Positions 1 through 7,540 are shown, numbered from the stretch's first letter. The stretch is DNA of 9,644 bases from Amylibacter sp. (GCA_030625465.1 DAOUQS010000054.1:1-9644), one strand, 5' to 3'. Numbers and translations are program-made. The notes: generated by a model not told the origin, from the sequence alone.

Positions 1-987
1 ATTTGGAAACCATCCGAAAAAACACCGCTAACGGCCCTTGCCGTGCAGAAAATATGCGACCGCGTTACCGCTGATTTCGCCGAAGCCCCTGATGGCTTGA
101 TCCAAACCATTATCGGCGCGCAGGACACAGGCGAAATACTGACGGCATCGCGCGATGTGGCAATCATCTCGGCTACGGGATCTACCCGAATGGGGCATGC
201 GGTCGGTGCGAAACTGGCAGAGCGCTTCGGGCGGTGCATTCTGGAATTGGGCGGCAACAACGCAATGATCGTAACCCCGTCAGCCGATCTGGAAATGGCA
301 TTGCGCGCCGTTGTATTTTCCGCAGTGGGAACAGCCGGACAGCGGTGTACCACATTGCGCCGCCTGATTGTGCATGAAAGCATTTATGACCAACTGTTAC
401 CGCGCCTGAAAACCGCTTATAGCGGCCTACCCATTGGCGACCCGTTAAAAGATGGCGTTCTGGTCGGCCCGCTGGTTGACGCACAAGCACTGGACGGCAT
501 GGAAAAAGCATTGCAGCAGGCAGCAAGTGATGGCGGCAAGGTTCATGGTGGCGCGCGCGTTCACAAAGATACATTCCCGCACGCGGCATACGTGACACCT
601 GCAATCGCTGAAATGCCAAGCCAAACTGACATCGTGAAGCACGAAACATTCGCGCCAATCCTTTATGTTTTGAAATACACCGATCTGGATCAGGCAATCG
701 CCATTCAAAACGATGTGCCACAAGGCCTGTCATCGTGCATTTTTTCAACGGATGTACGCGAAACAGAGTATTTCCTTTCGGCATCCGGCTCTGACTGCGG
801 GATTGCGAACGTCAATATCGGGCCTTCTGGCGCAGAAATTGGCGGTGCATTCGGCGGTGAAAAGGATACCGGCGGCGGACGCGAAAGCGGCTCGGATGCG
901 TGGCGTGGCTATATGCGCCGCCAAACCAACACGATCAACTATTCACGCGAACTGCCACTTGCACAGGGCATCAAGTTTGACATCTAG
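1..987 (+). CDS. Alpha-aminoadipate-semialdehyde dehydrogenase (ALDH7 family), C-terminal part
   Basis: NAD-dependent aldehyde dehydrogenase, expected to oxidise alpha-aminoadipate semialdehyde (in equilibrium with piperideine-6-carboxylate) to alpha-aminoadipate in cytoplasmic lysine breakdown. The frame is open from base 1 (IWKPSEKTPLTALAV...), so the gene is cut by the window edge. About 328 residues of a family of roughly 500 are present, and the GTG at 43 is internal, not a start. Visible signatures are the cofactor-loop STGSTRMG, the general-base Glu in LELGGNN (codon 244-246), the nucleophilic Cys in GTAGQRCTT (codon 346-348), and the ALDH7-typical C-terminus with GGAFGGEKDTGGGRESGSDA and INYSRELPLAQGIKF. 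That C-terminus closely matches antiquitin-type enzymes from memory, which makes the subfamily call firm. Its stop overlaps the probable ribosome binding site of the next gene, so the two are very likely co-transcribed. Confidence 0.93.
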   Translation: MWKPSEKTPLTALAVQKICDRVTADFAEAPDGLIQTIIGAQDTGEILTASRDVAIISATGSTRMGHAVGAKLAERFGRCILELGGNNAMIVTPSADLEMALRAVVFSAVGTAGQRCTTLRRLIVHESIYDQLLPRLKTAYSGLPIGDPLKDGVLVGPLVDAQALDGMEKALQQAASDGGKVHGGARVHKDTFPHAAYVTPAIAEMPSQTDIVKHETFAPILYVLKYTDLDQAIAIQNDVPQGLSSCIFSTDVRETEYFLSASGSDCGIANVNIGPSGAEIGGAFGGEKDTGGGRESGSDAWRGYMRRQTNTINYSRELPLAQGIKFDI

Positions 988-1001
988 GAAGCAGGCAAAT
1001 C

Positions 1002-2063
1002 ATGGCTTTTAATAATATTGCTGTTCTCGGGCTGGGCAAGGTCGGCACTTTGGCGGCCAAACTGTTGTTTGAGGCAGGCTTTAACGTCACCGGATACGAT
1101 ATGAACGCCCCGCGCACGACCCTGCCGTTCACGGTTGAAAACATTGATTTGACCTCGCCCGAAGCCCTTGCAAAGGCATTTGGCAAGGTCGACGCTATCT
1201 TGTCCTGCCTGCCCTTCCATCTGAACATCGGCATAGCAACGGCGGCACACCATGCCGGCATTCATTACTTCGACCTGACCGAAGATGTGCCGACCACCAA
1301 TGCCATCATCGAGATGAGCCAAAACGCAAAGGGTTTAATGGCCCCGCAATGTGGGCTGGCACCGGGCTTTATCGGCATTGTTGGCGCGTCCTATATCGCG
1401 ATGTTTGATAAATGCCGCTCGATCAGAATGCGCGTGGGTGCCTTGCCGCAACACCCCACGGGCCTGTTAGGATATGCCTTCAACTGGTCACCTGAAGGGG
1501 TTGTGAACGAATACCTGAATGACTGCGAGGTCATCGAGGAAGGTGTGCGCAAGTGGGTTTCGGCAATGGAATGGCATGAAACGCTTTATATAGACGGAAT
1601 GCAGCTAGAGGCTTTTACAACATCAGGCGGGCTTGGCACTATGTGCGAGACTTACTTGGGTCAAGTCGACAATATTGACTATAAAACAATGCGATATCCC
1701 GGCCATATGAAACTGATGAACTTCTTTTTCCACGAATTGCTGATGCGCGAAAATCGCACGGCTGCCGGTGAAATACTGGTCAACGCAAAGCCGCCTGTCC
1801 AGGATGATATCGTCTATATTCACGTCGCCGCAGAAGGCAGTATCGACGGTCGCTTGCAGCGCAAGGAATTTGTGCGTGGCTATCGCCCGATTGAAATTGC
1901 AGGTGGCAAACAAACGGCTATCGCCTGGACGACTGCGGGGTCGGTTGTCGCGATCATCGAGATGGTGCGTGATGGAACCTTGCCAGATAGCGGATTTCTA
2001 AAACAGGAAGACGTGAAACTGGAAGATTTCCTGGCGACGAAAACAGGCAGCCTCTATACATAG
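1002..2063 (+). CDS. Saccharopine dehydrogenase / lysine 6-dehydrogenase family protein
   Basis: A 353-residue cytoplasmic NAD(P)-dependent oxidoreductase. Residues 5-33 form a Rossmann dinucleotide-binding start (IAVLGLGKVG, acidic residue at GYD). Family landmarks follow: YFDLTEDV near 89-96, PQCGLAPGFIGIVG at 115-128, LEAFTTSGGLGTM near 202-214 and YKTMRYPGHMKLM near 227-239. These occur both in saccharopine dehydrogenases and in lysine 6-dehydrogenase, and the LEAF-TSGG and YKT-RY-GH blocks resemble the Geobacillus lysine 6-dehydrogenase as I remember it. Either enzyme would yield alpha-aminoadipate semialdehyde, the substrate of the upstream ALDH7 protein, so the pair fits lysine degradation. 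The ATG at 1002 lies 14 bases after the upstream stop, with an AGGAAG-like binding site at 986-991. If it is a true saccharopine dehydrogenase, a lysine-ketoglutarate reductase must be encoded elsewhere, since none is visible here. Confidence 0.85.
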   Translation: MAFNNIAVLGLGKVGTLAAKLLFEAGFNVTGYDMNAPRTTLPFTVENIDLTSPEALAKAFGKVDAILSCLPFHLNIGIATAAHHAGIHYFDLTEDVPTTNAIIEMSQNAKGLMAPQCGLAPGFIGIVGASYIAMFDKCRSIRMRVGALPQHPTGLLGYAFNWSPEGVVNEYLNDCEVIEEGVRKWVSAMEWHETLYIDGMQLEAFTTSGGLGTMCETYLGQVDNIDYKTMRYPGHMKLMNFFFHELLMRENRTAAGEILVNAKPPVQDDIVYIHVAAEGSIDGRLQRKEFVRGYRPIEIAGGKQTAIAWTTAGSVVAIIEMVRDGTLPDSGFLKQEDVKLEDFLATKTGSLYT

Positions 2064-2235
2064 AAATTGCTGGGCTTCGTTCTATAGAAGTTCGGGTGTT
2101 ACAGGAATATCAACATAATTGTGGGTGTTTCGATATCAAGTTGTGGTTCACACTTGAACTGTAACCGTATTATTTGCAAAAAACCCCGGCCATTATCTGA
2201 CCGGGGTTTTCGCATACGTTTAAATCAGGATTATT
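2064..2235. other. Convergent intergenic region
   Basis: A 172-base gap between two converging transcription units. Besides the strong terminator near its right end it holds a 10-bp palindrome TTCTATAGAA (2080-2089) shortly after the dehydrogenase stop, and a weaker hairpin at 2137-2156 (CAAGT(T)GTG / CACACTTG with one bulged base and a GTT loop). No open frame, promoter-like pair or RNA gene is evident. Confidence 0.6.
2180..2210. terminator. Bidirectional rho-independent terminator
   Basis: Perfect 10-bp inverted repeat AAAACCCCGG / CCGGGGTTTT with an 11-base loop. Each arm supplies a GC stem with an A run on one side and a T run on the other, so it can work for the + strand lysine genes and for the - strand transporter operon ending at 2236. 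It lies in the convergent gap where termination is expected from both sides. Confidence 0.85.
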
Positions 2236-2667
2236 TTACCTGACGACAAACACTGAACAGGTTGAATGCCGAACCACGCGTGCGGCGTTCGGGCCAAGCA
2301 GGAAATCCTTGAAATCCGGCTTATGCGCACCGATAACAATCAACGATGCCCCATCCGCAGCGGCCACTTTTAGGATTTCCTCATAAGCATTGCCAGTTAC
2401 AACCAAATGCCGAACCTTTGCATTGATCTCGGGGCCAAGGGCCTCTTCCGACAATGAATCCAGTTCTGCTTTGGTTTTAGCAAGCGCCTGCGATTGGTGA
2501 TCCTTGTCAAAGAACCCCCCGACCATGCTCATGCCAAAATCGGGCATTACCGTAATGACATCAAGCTGCGCCCCATCAAGACTTGCCAGACGGGCAGCTT
2601 GTTTGATCACATTCTGATCACGCCCTTTATTGCTGACATCGACAGCACATAAAATTGTATTACTCAT
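2236..2667 (-). CDS. Universal stress protein (UspA family), TRAP-linked
   Basis: A 143-residue single UspA domain protein, the usual length for the family, with the typical start NTILCAVDVS, a central VVTGNAYEEILKVA segment and the end RVVRHSTCSVFVVR. The nucleotide-binding loop is degenerate: the usual G-x2-G-x9-G-(S/T) reads GAHK at 113-116 and GPN at 125-127, with Lys replacing the second Gly, one residue fewer in the spacer and Pro replacing Ser/Thr. ATP binding is therefore doubtful. It is the last gene of the operon. Its ATG overlaps the stop of the TRAP permease gene as ATGA (2664-2667), and an AAGGAG site at 2675-2680 lies 7 bases upstream within that gene, so translation is probably coupled. 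A Usp protein (TeaD) encoded with the TeaABC TRAP transporter in Halomonas is a known precedent for a regulatory role. That role here is inference. Confidence 0.9.
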   Translation of the reverse strand: MSNTILCAVDVSNKGRDQNVIKQAARLASLDGAQLDVITVMPDFGMSMVGGFFDKDHQSQALAKTKAELDSLSEEALGPEINAKVRHLVVTGNAYEEILKVAAADGASLIVIGAHKPDFKDFLLGPNAARVVRHSTCSVFVVR

Positions 2668-5273
2668 GCTGGTTCTCCTTTCTTGTTGATCCGGCCCCGT
2701 TGCAGCATGACGATAAGGCCAAGCAGCATAAACGCAGGAATAAACATAAGTTCTTTTGGCATCTGATCTGCTGGCGCATTAACCGAAGTCAAAACCACCG
2801 AATCATCTGCATAAAAATCAAACGATCCAAGCTTGTCAGCAAACGGCGTACCAAAGCTTGGCTCGTCCATTTTGGCAACATCGCCATCAACGATCAACGC
2901 AAGTCCGGTATCGGCCAGGCGCGAAGCACCATCGCCATCACCTTCAATAACCACCAGTAATGTGGTTTCCGTGATCTTACCGGTATCAAAATCCGGACCC
3001 GAGACAATCAAGCGCAGGTTATCCCCAGCTGATGCCTCACCCAGAGCCTGCTCCAGTGTAGTTGGTGCTACCGCTTCAAACGGTGACTGGACCTTATTCA
3101 TGAAATACCCCGGCTGGAACAGCGCGAAGGCCACAACACATAAGCCAATGCTTTCATAAACCCGGCTTTTCACCAGGAACCAGCCCATCGTGCCCGCCGT
3201 GAACACCAATATGGCAATCGAAGCGGTGATGAACACCATTATCCCTTGCCCCACTCCGACATTGATCAACAAAAGATCTGTGTTGAAGATGAACATGAAC
3301 GGCAATGCCACAGTCCGCAGACTATAGAAGAAGGCGATGAAACCGGTTTTGATCGCATCCCCCCCTGACACTGCGGCCGCGGCGAAACTGGCGAGCCCCA
3401 CCGGCGGCGTAACATCCGCCATAATCCCAAAGTAGAACACAAATAGGTGCACTGCGATCAACGGCACAATCAGGCCGCTTTGCGCGCCAAGGCTAACCAC
3501 AACGCTGGCCATCAGAGATGACACAACGATATAGTTTGCCGTGGTTGGCAGACCCATACCCAGGATCAGCGACAAGACACCAACCAGTGCCAGCATCGCA
3601 ATCAGGTTACCACCCGAAAGGAATTCAACCAGATCGGCCATAACCTGACCAATACCCGTAAGGGTCACGGTGCCCACAATCACACCGGCAGTAGCTGTTG
3701 CCAGCCCGATACCGATCATATTGCGTGAGCCGTCAATCAACCCCTGGATTAAATCCCCAAGGCCGTCTTTGGCTTTGTTTGCCAGTTCAGATTCGCCACG
3801 GAACATGGCTTTGATTGGGCGCTGTGTCAGTAAAATCACAAACAACAGTGTCGTCGCCCAGAACGCTGACAGGCCTGGTGATTTCTGTTCAATCATCAGG
3901 AAGTAGACCAGAACAATGATTGGCAAGATGTAATAAAGCCCAGCTTTATAGATCTCGGCAATTACTGGCAGTTCAACTTCTGCAGCATTTGGATCATCTG
4001 GAACCAGATCATCCACACTCGCCGCAAGTTTCAGCAGGCCAAGGTAAACCGCAACAGTTAGAAGGGCCAACACCATTGGCGCCATAGCTGGCATCATTGA
4101 GCTGATAAACTTGATCGGATATTGCACGCCATAACACAGCAATGCAAAGCCGGCAAAGAACCCGGCCATACCGCCGATGGTCTTGCCCATAGAAACAACC
4201 CGGTTACCCAAAACCGGCATATTGGTTTTCACGGCTTCCAGATGCACAATGTATACAAGTGCTATATAAGAGATCGTTGCAGGCAGGAATGCATGGGTGA
4301 TCACCTCGACATAAGAAATGCCGACATATTCAACCATCAAAAACGCCGCTGCCCCCATAACTGGTGGCATGATCTGACCGTTGACCGAACTGGCAACTTC
4401 TACAGCGCCGGCTTTTTCAGAACTAAAGCCAACCCGCTTCATCAGCGGAATTGTAAAGGTACCTGTGGTCACAACGTTAGCGATCGAACTACCTGAGATC
4501 AGGCCGGTTGCCGCTGAGCCAACGACGGCCGCTTTTGCAGGCCCGCCTTTAAGGTGGCCAAGGGCGCCAAACGCCATCTTGATGAAATAATTGCCCGCGC
4601 CCGCCTTATCCAGCAATGCGCCGAACAGAACGAACAAGAACACGAATTTAGTCGAAACACCCAAGGCAATGCCAAACACGCCTTCAGAGGTGATCCACAT
4701 ATGGCTCATGGCTTTCTTCAGGGATGCGCCTTTCCAGCGGATCACATCAGGCACCACATCAGAGGAGCCAAAGAAAACATAAAGCAGGAATATTGTTGCA
4801 ATGATCGCCATTGCTGGCCCAAGCGCGCGACGCGCGGCCTCAAACAACAAAATCAGGCCGACAAGCGCGAACCATTTGTCCACGTCGTCAGCAAGCCCGC
4901 CGGAATTAACCACCTTCTCGTAGAAGATAAAGCCGTACATCGCGATGCTAGCGGCAACAATTGCCATGACCCAGTCTTGGATCGGAATATAATCTCGCGG
5001 GGACGATTTAAGAGCAGGGTACGCCATAAAGGCCAGAAATATTGCGAATGCCAGATGGATTTGTCTGGAGTTGTTGATCCAGTCACCAGGCAGAACGTAT
5101 GGGGCCCATGGGGACGCCAGAAGCACCTGGAACGTGGCCCAGACAACGGCAATTACAGCCATCATCAAGCCAACTTTGCCGCCGGGGTCTCGGGCCCCTG
5201 CATCAGAAGAGGCAACCAGATCCTGGAGTTCCTCCTCGCTTAATGGACTTCCGCCCGCGCTTTGTTCAGCCAT
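2664..5273 (-). CDS. TRAP transporter permease, fused 4TM/12TM, TAXI type, with C-terminal extension
   Basis: An 869-residue inner-membrane protein combining the small (DctQ-like) and large (DctM-like) TRAP subunits, as is usual for TAXI systems. It drives ion-gradient-dependent uptake of the ligand delivered by the neighbouring periplasmic protein. Residues 1-30 are a hydrophilic cytoplasmic-looking tail. Hydrophobic segments run from about 33 to 165 and again from 200 to 700. DctM-type signatures include GLISGSSIANVVTTG (257-271), NGQIMPPVMGAAAFLM (298-313), LGMGLPTTANYIVV (571-584) and MADVTPPVGLASF (618-630). After about residue 702 comes an extra hydrophobic segment (709-725), a soluble stretch of about 115 residues and a final membrane segment (842-857), which resembles the DUF3394 domain attached to such permeases. 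The start at 5273 has a GGGAGA site at 5282-5287. It follows the TAXI gene after 134 bases and overlaps the usp gene by 4 bases. Confidence 0.95.
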   Translation of the reverse strand: MAEQSAGGSPLSEEELQDLVASSDAGARDPGGKVGLMMAVIAVVWATFQVLLASPWAPYVLPGDWINNSRQIHLAFAIFLAFMAYPALKSSPRDYIPIQDWVMAIVAASIAMYGFIFYEKVVNSGGLADDVDKWFALVGLILLFEAARRALGPAMAIIATIFLLYVFFGSSDVVPDVIRWKGASLKKAMSHMWITSEGVFGIALGVSTKFVFLFVLFGALLDKAGAGNYFIKMAFGALGHLKGGPAKAAVVGSAATGLISGSSIANVVTTGTFTIPLMKRVGFSSEKAGAVEVASSVNGQIMPPVMGAAAFLMVEYVGISYVEVITHAFLPATISYIALVYIVHLEAVKTNMPVLGNRVVSMGKTIGGMAGFFAGFALLCYGVQYPIKFISSMMPAMAPMVLALLTVAVYLGLLKLAASVDDLVPDDPNAAEVELPVIAEIYKAGLYYILPIIVLVYFLMIEQKSPGLSAFWATTLLFVILLTQRPIKAMFRGESELANKAKDGLGDLIQGLIDGSRNMIGIGLATATAGVIVGTVTLTGIGQVMADLVEFLSGGNLIAMLALVGVLSLILGMGLPTTANYIVVSSLMASVVVSLGAQSGLIVPLIAVHLFVFYFGIMADVTPPVGLASFAAAAVSGGDAIKTGFIAFFYSLRTVALPFMFIFNTDLLLINVGVGQGIMVFITASIAILVFTAGTMGWFLVKSRVYESIGLCVVAFALFQPGYFMNKVQSPFEAVAPTTLEQALGEASAGDNLRLIVSGPDFDTGKITETTLLVVIEGDGDGASRLADTGLALIVDGDVAKMDEPSFGTPFADKLGSFDFYADDSVVLTSVNAPADQMPKELMFIPAFMLLGLIVMLQRGRINKKGEPA

Positions 5274-5346
5274 ATTTCACGTCTCCCTGGGTAATCCGTT
5301 TGTTTACGAATTTGATTTGTTATTTTTTGTTATTTCAAACATAAGC

Positions 5347-5380
5347 GCAGATGGGGGCGTTATGAAACGCCTCCACCTGC
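5347..5380 (-). promoter_or_regulatory. Intercistronic mRNA hairpin between TAXI and TRAP permease genes
   Basis: On the - strand the arms GCAGGTGGAGGCGTT and AACGCCCCCATCTGC pair over 15 positions with one G-U wobble and one A-C mismatch, closed by a TCAT loop. It starts 28 bases after the TAXI stop. No U run follows on the - strand side, so it is unlikely to be a full terminator. A stem here could protect the upstream message from 3' decay or cause partial termination, giving more binding protein than permease. Strong base pairing is seen; the role is inferred. Confidence 0.7.
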
Positions 5381-5407
5381 ATATGCATATTTTATAGAAA
5401 AAGGTTG

Positions 5408-6388
5408 TTATTCAACCCAGCCTTGCTCTTTGTAATATTTCGCAGCACCGGGGTGCAGCGGAGCAGATAGACCATCGTTTGCCATTTGTTTTGGGTCAAG
5501 ATGGGCAAAAGCAGGGTGCAGCTTTTTGAATGCATCAAAGTTATCAAACACTGACGAAACAACCGCATAAACCGCTTCATCGGACACAGAAGCCGAGGTC
5601 ACAAATGTGGCGCCAACACCAAAGGTGGCAACATCCGCATCTGATCCGCGATACATGCCACCAGGGATGGTAGCTGAACGGTAATAATCATTGTCATCGA
5701 TCAGTTTTTGAATGGCAGGGCCATCAACCGTAACAATCAGGCTGTCACAGCTAGTTGACGCTTCTGCAATGGTTCCTGATGGGTGACCAACAGTAAATGC
5801 AATCGCATCAAGCTGGTTGTCGCAAAGAGCGGCAGCTTGTTCAGAAGATTTAAGCTCGGACGCCAGAGCGAAATCGCCTGCAGCCCAACCCATTGCTTCT
5901 AATACAACTTCAAATGTACCACGTGAACCGGAACCAGGGTTACCAAGATTTACACGTTTGCCTTTAAGGTCAGCAAATGTGCTGATACCGGAATCGGCAC
6001 GTGCAACAACTGTAAATGGTTCAGCGTGAACAGAGAAAACTGCGCGCAAGCCTTCAAACGGGCCAGCATCTTTGAATTTTGAAGTGCCGTGATAGGCGTG
6101 GTACTGCCAATCTGATTGCGCCACACCAAATTCCAATTCGCCTTCGCGGATGGTGTTGATGTTGTAAACCGAGCCACCAGTAGACTCTACAGAGCAGCGA
6201 ATGCCATGTTCTTTACGGCCTTTATTGACCAAACGGCAAATCGCGCCGCCTGTAGGGTAGTAAACCCCTGTCACGCCACCGGTGCCGATGGTGATGAACT
6301 CTTCAGCAAACGTTGCCGGAGCCATCACTGTCACCATAAGCGCGCCTAAAGCCGTGCTAATTGCAGTTTTTTTTGATAATATCTTCAT
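5408..6388 (-). CDS. TAXI-family TRAP transporter periplasmic solute-binding protein
   Basis: A 326-residue exported protein. Residues 1-28 form a Sec signal peptide (basic MKILSKK, hydrophobic core, likely cleavage after ATFA before EEF). The mature N-terminus carries the TAXI signature IGTGGVTGVYYPTGGAI (34-50), followed by the binding-protein elements STGGSVYNI (69-77), GELEFGVAQSDWQY (83-96), LKGKRVNLGNPGSGSRGTFE (141-160) and DAIAFTVGHPSGTI (194-207). It captures substrate in the periplasm for the fused permease encoded downstream. TAXI proteins with known ligands bind small anions such as glutamate, so an acidic amino compound is plausible, and the adjacent CuyA-like enzyme points to cysteate or a similar molecule; that ligand is inference. 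The start is supported by a strong GGGAGGAAA site at 6394-6402. The gene sits 78 bases after the PLP enzyme gene and is flanked on both sides by RNA hairpins. Confidence 0.94.
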   Translation of the reverse strand: MKILSKKTAISTALGALMVTVMAPATFAEEFITIGTGGVTGVYYPTGGAICRLVNKGRKEHGIRCSVESTGGSVYNINTIREGELEFGVAQSDWQYHAYHGTSKFKDAGPFEGLRAVFSVHAEPFTVVARADSGISTFADLKGKRVNLGNPGSGSRGTFEVVLEAMGWAAGDFALASELKSSEQAAALCDNQLDAIAFTVGHPSGTIAEASTSCDSLIVTVDGPAIQKLIDDNDYYRSATIPGGMYRGSDADVATFGVGATFVTSASVSDEAVYAVVSSVFDNFDAFKKLHPAFAHLDPKQMANDGLSAPLHPGAAKYYKEQGWVE

Positions 6389-6424
6389 TATTGTTTCCTC
6401 CCAGAAGATTCAGTTTAGTAATTA

Positions 6425-6465
6425 ATGTTGCAGATTTCAACTGCACCAACATCTTTGTTGATGTT
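6425..6465 (-). promoter_or_regulatory. Possible alternative hairpins between PLP-enzyme and TAXI genes
   Basis: On the - strand the segment GATGTTG (6453-6447) can pair in two exclusive ways. It can pair upstream with AACATC (6465-6460) through a 6-base loop. It can also pair downstream with CAACAT (6430-6425), extending to a 9-bp stem in which ATGTT and GCAG pair with CTGC and AACAT around a 3-base bulge and a 7-base loop. This resembles a small two-state RNA or a simple processing hairpin. The pairings are seen; any switching is speculative. Confidence 0.4.
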
Positions 6466-6466
6466 T

Positions 6467-7540
6467 TTATGTTACAGGACCCCCCTTTTTTGCCTCTCGT
6501 TCACTTAGACCCGATACAATATCGGATTGATATGCAAAAATTGAGGGCAATCCACCTGTGTGTATAAAGGCTACACGGGAACCAGATTTTATCAACCCCT
6601 CTTTAACCAAATCCATCAGCCCAGCCATAGTCCGCCCCGTGTAAACCGGATCCAGTAACAGGGCTTCGTCCTGTGCTGCATAGGTTATTGCCGCCATAAC
6701 CTGTTTATTCATCCGGCCGTAACCCGGGGCCAGAACCCTGTCGTAAACCATGATGTCGGCGGGCGTAATTCCAGTGCTGTCCAGCATCGTTTCAAGCTCT
6801 GCCGTTCTTCGCGTGATCCGCGCATGTTGCGGCTCTGCTTTGCGCCGCACACATATGCCATGCACCGGAACACCCCAGCCAATAGCGCGCGCGCCTGCCA
6901 GAAATCCCGCATGCGTCAACCCACTACCCGAAGGTATAACCACATGGTCCGGCATCACACCCAGTTCCTGGAATTGTGTAAAACATTCCGCCGCACAATA
7001 AGCATATCCCAAACCACCTAACGGCAAATGGTCTATACCTAAATGAACCACATAGGGACGGCGTCCCTTGGCACGCAATTCATCAGCTATACGGTCCAGA
7101 TTGGCATCAGCCGCAGCTTCATCCTCACCTTCCGAAAAACAGTGTATTTCCGCCCCAAGCAATTGATTAAGCAGAGCATTTCCAGAACTGTTGTAGGCAA
7201 TATCATCCTTGGGAACGCGGTTTTCCAGCTGCACCACGGCCTGCATCCCCAGCTTGCGGGCAGCCGCCGCGCACAGGCGTACAAAGTTGGACTGGACAGC
7301 GCCCGTTATCAGCACTGTATCCGCACCATCGCGCACCGCTGGCCCCAGATAAAATTCAAGCTGGCGCACCTTGTTACCCCCCATCGCCAATGGCAATGTA
7401 TCGTCCCTTTTCACAAACAGCTCTACCCCCAAGCGCGCACCCAAGCGCGGCAGCAGATCCAATGAGGTGCGGCACAGGTCCAGGTCTGCGGTAGGGTATA
7501 CTTTTAATGCCGGCAGCATTTTAGAAACGTCAGACAACAT
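6467..7540 (-). CDS. PLP-dependent D-cysteine desulfhydrase / L-cysteate sulfo-lyase family enzyme
   Basis: A 357-residue cytoplasmic fold-type II PLP enzyme of the ACC deaminase / D-cysteine desulfhydrase group. Seen: FVKRDDTLPLAMGGNK with the PLP-binding Lys at 57, GAVQSNFVR (80-88) where the QSN block contacts substrate, the phosphate-binding loop PSGSGLTHAG (203-212), APGYGRMN, LLDPVYTGRTMAGL and the C-terminal IHTGGLPSIFAY. Members either cleave D-cysteine to pyruvate, ammonium and sulfide, or, as CuyA of Ruegeria (Silicibacter) pomeroyi, cleave L-cysteate to pyruvate, ammonium and sulfite. CuyA does both, so sequence alone does not decide. The neighbours favour a sulfonate role: a TSUP exporter gene overlapping its start by 11 bases and a TAXI-TRAP importer just downstream. 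The ATG at 7540 has an AAGGAG site at 7547-7552, inside the upstream gene. The residue after QSN is Phe rather than the His I expect in DcyD. Confidence 0.85.
   Translation of the reverse strand: MLSDVSKMLPALKVYPTADLDLCRTSLDLLPRLGARLGVELFVKRDDTLPLAMGGNKVRQLEFYLGPAVRDGADTVLITGAVQSNFVRLCAAAARKLGMQAVVQLENRVPKDDIAYNSSGNALLNQLLGAEIHCFSEGEDEAAADANLDRIADELRAKGRRPYVVHLGIDHLPLGGLGYAYCAAECFTQFQELGVMPDHVVIPSGSGLTHAGFLAGARAIGWGVPVHGICVRRKAEPQHARITRRTAELETMLDSTGITPADIMVYDRVLAPGYGRMNKQVMAAITYAAQDEALLLDPVYTGRTMAGLMDLVKEGLIKSGSRVAFIHTGGLPSIFAYQSDIVSGLSEREAKKGGPVT

Noticed and set aside
43..45. GTG at 43 as the start of the aldehyde dehydrogenase
   Set aside because: The reading frame upstream to base 1 encodes WKPSEKTPLTAL, a conserved ALDH segment, so the true start is outside the window.
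182..784. 200-residue open frame on the - strand opposite the aldehyde dehydrogenase
   Set aside because: It lies wholly antisense to a strongly conserved enzyme, is rich in Arg/Cys/His as shadow frames are, and has no recognisable domain.
2137..2156. Weak hairpin as a small RNA or second terminator
   Set aside because: A bulged 8-bp stem with a 3-base loop, no T run and no promoter; the strong hairpin at 2180-2210 explains termination.
4554..5243. 229-residue open frame on the + strand opposite the TRAP permease
   Set aside because: Antisense to clear membrane-protein coding sequence; composition is His/Gln/Lys-rich and low in hydrophobic core, with no family resemblance. A shadow frame.
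5381..5390. Palindrome ATATGCATAT beside the TAXI/TRAP hairpin
   Set aside because: Short AT-rich palindrome likely by chance; no loop and no partner elsewhere in the window.
6467..7540. Calling the PLP enzyme an ACC deaminase
   Set aside because: The QSN block, the exporter neighbour and the D-cysteine desulfhydrase-like C-terminus fit the DcyD/CuyA group better, although the families share the fold and sequence alone is not decisive.
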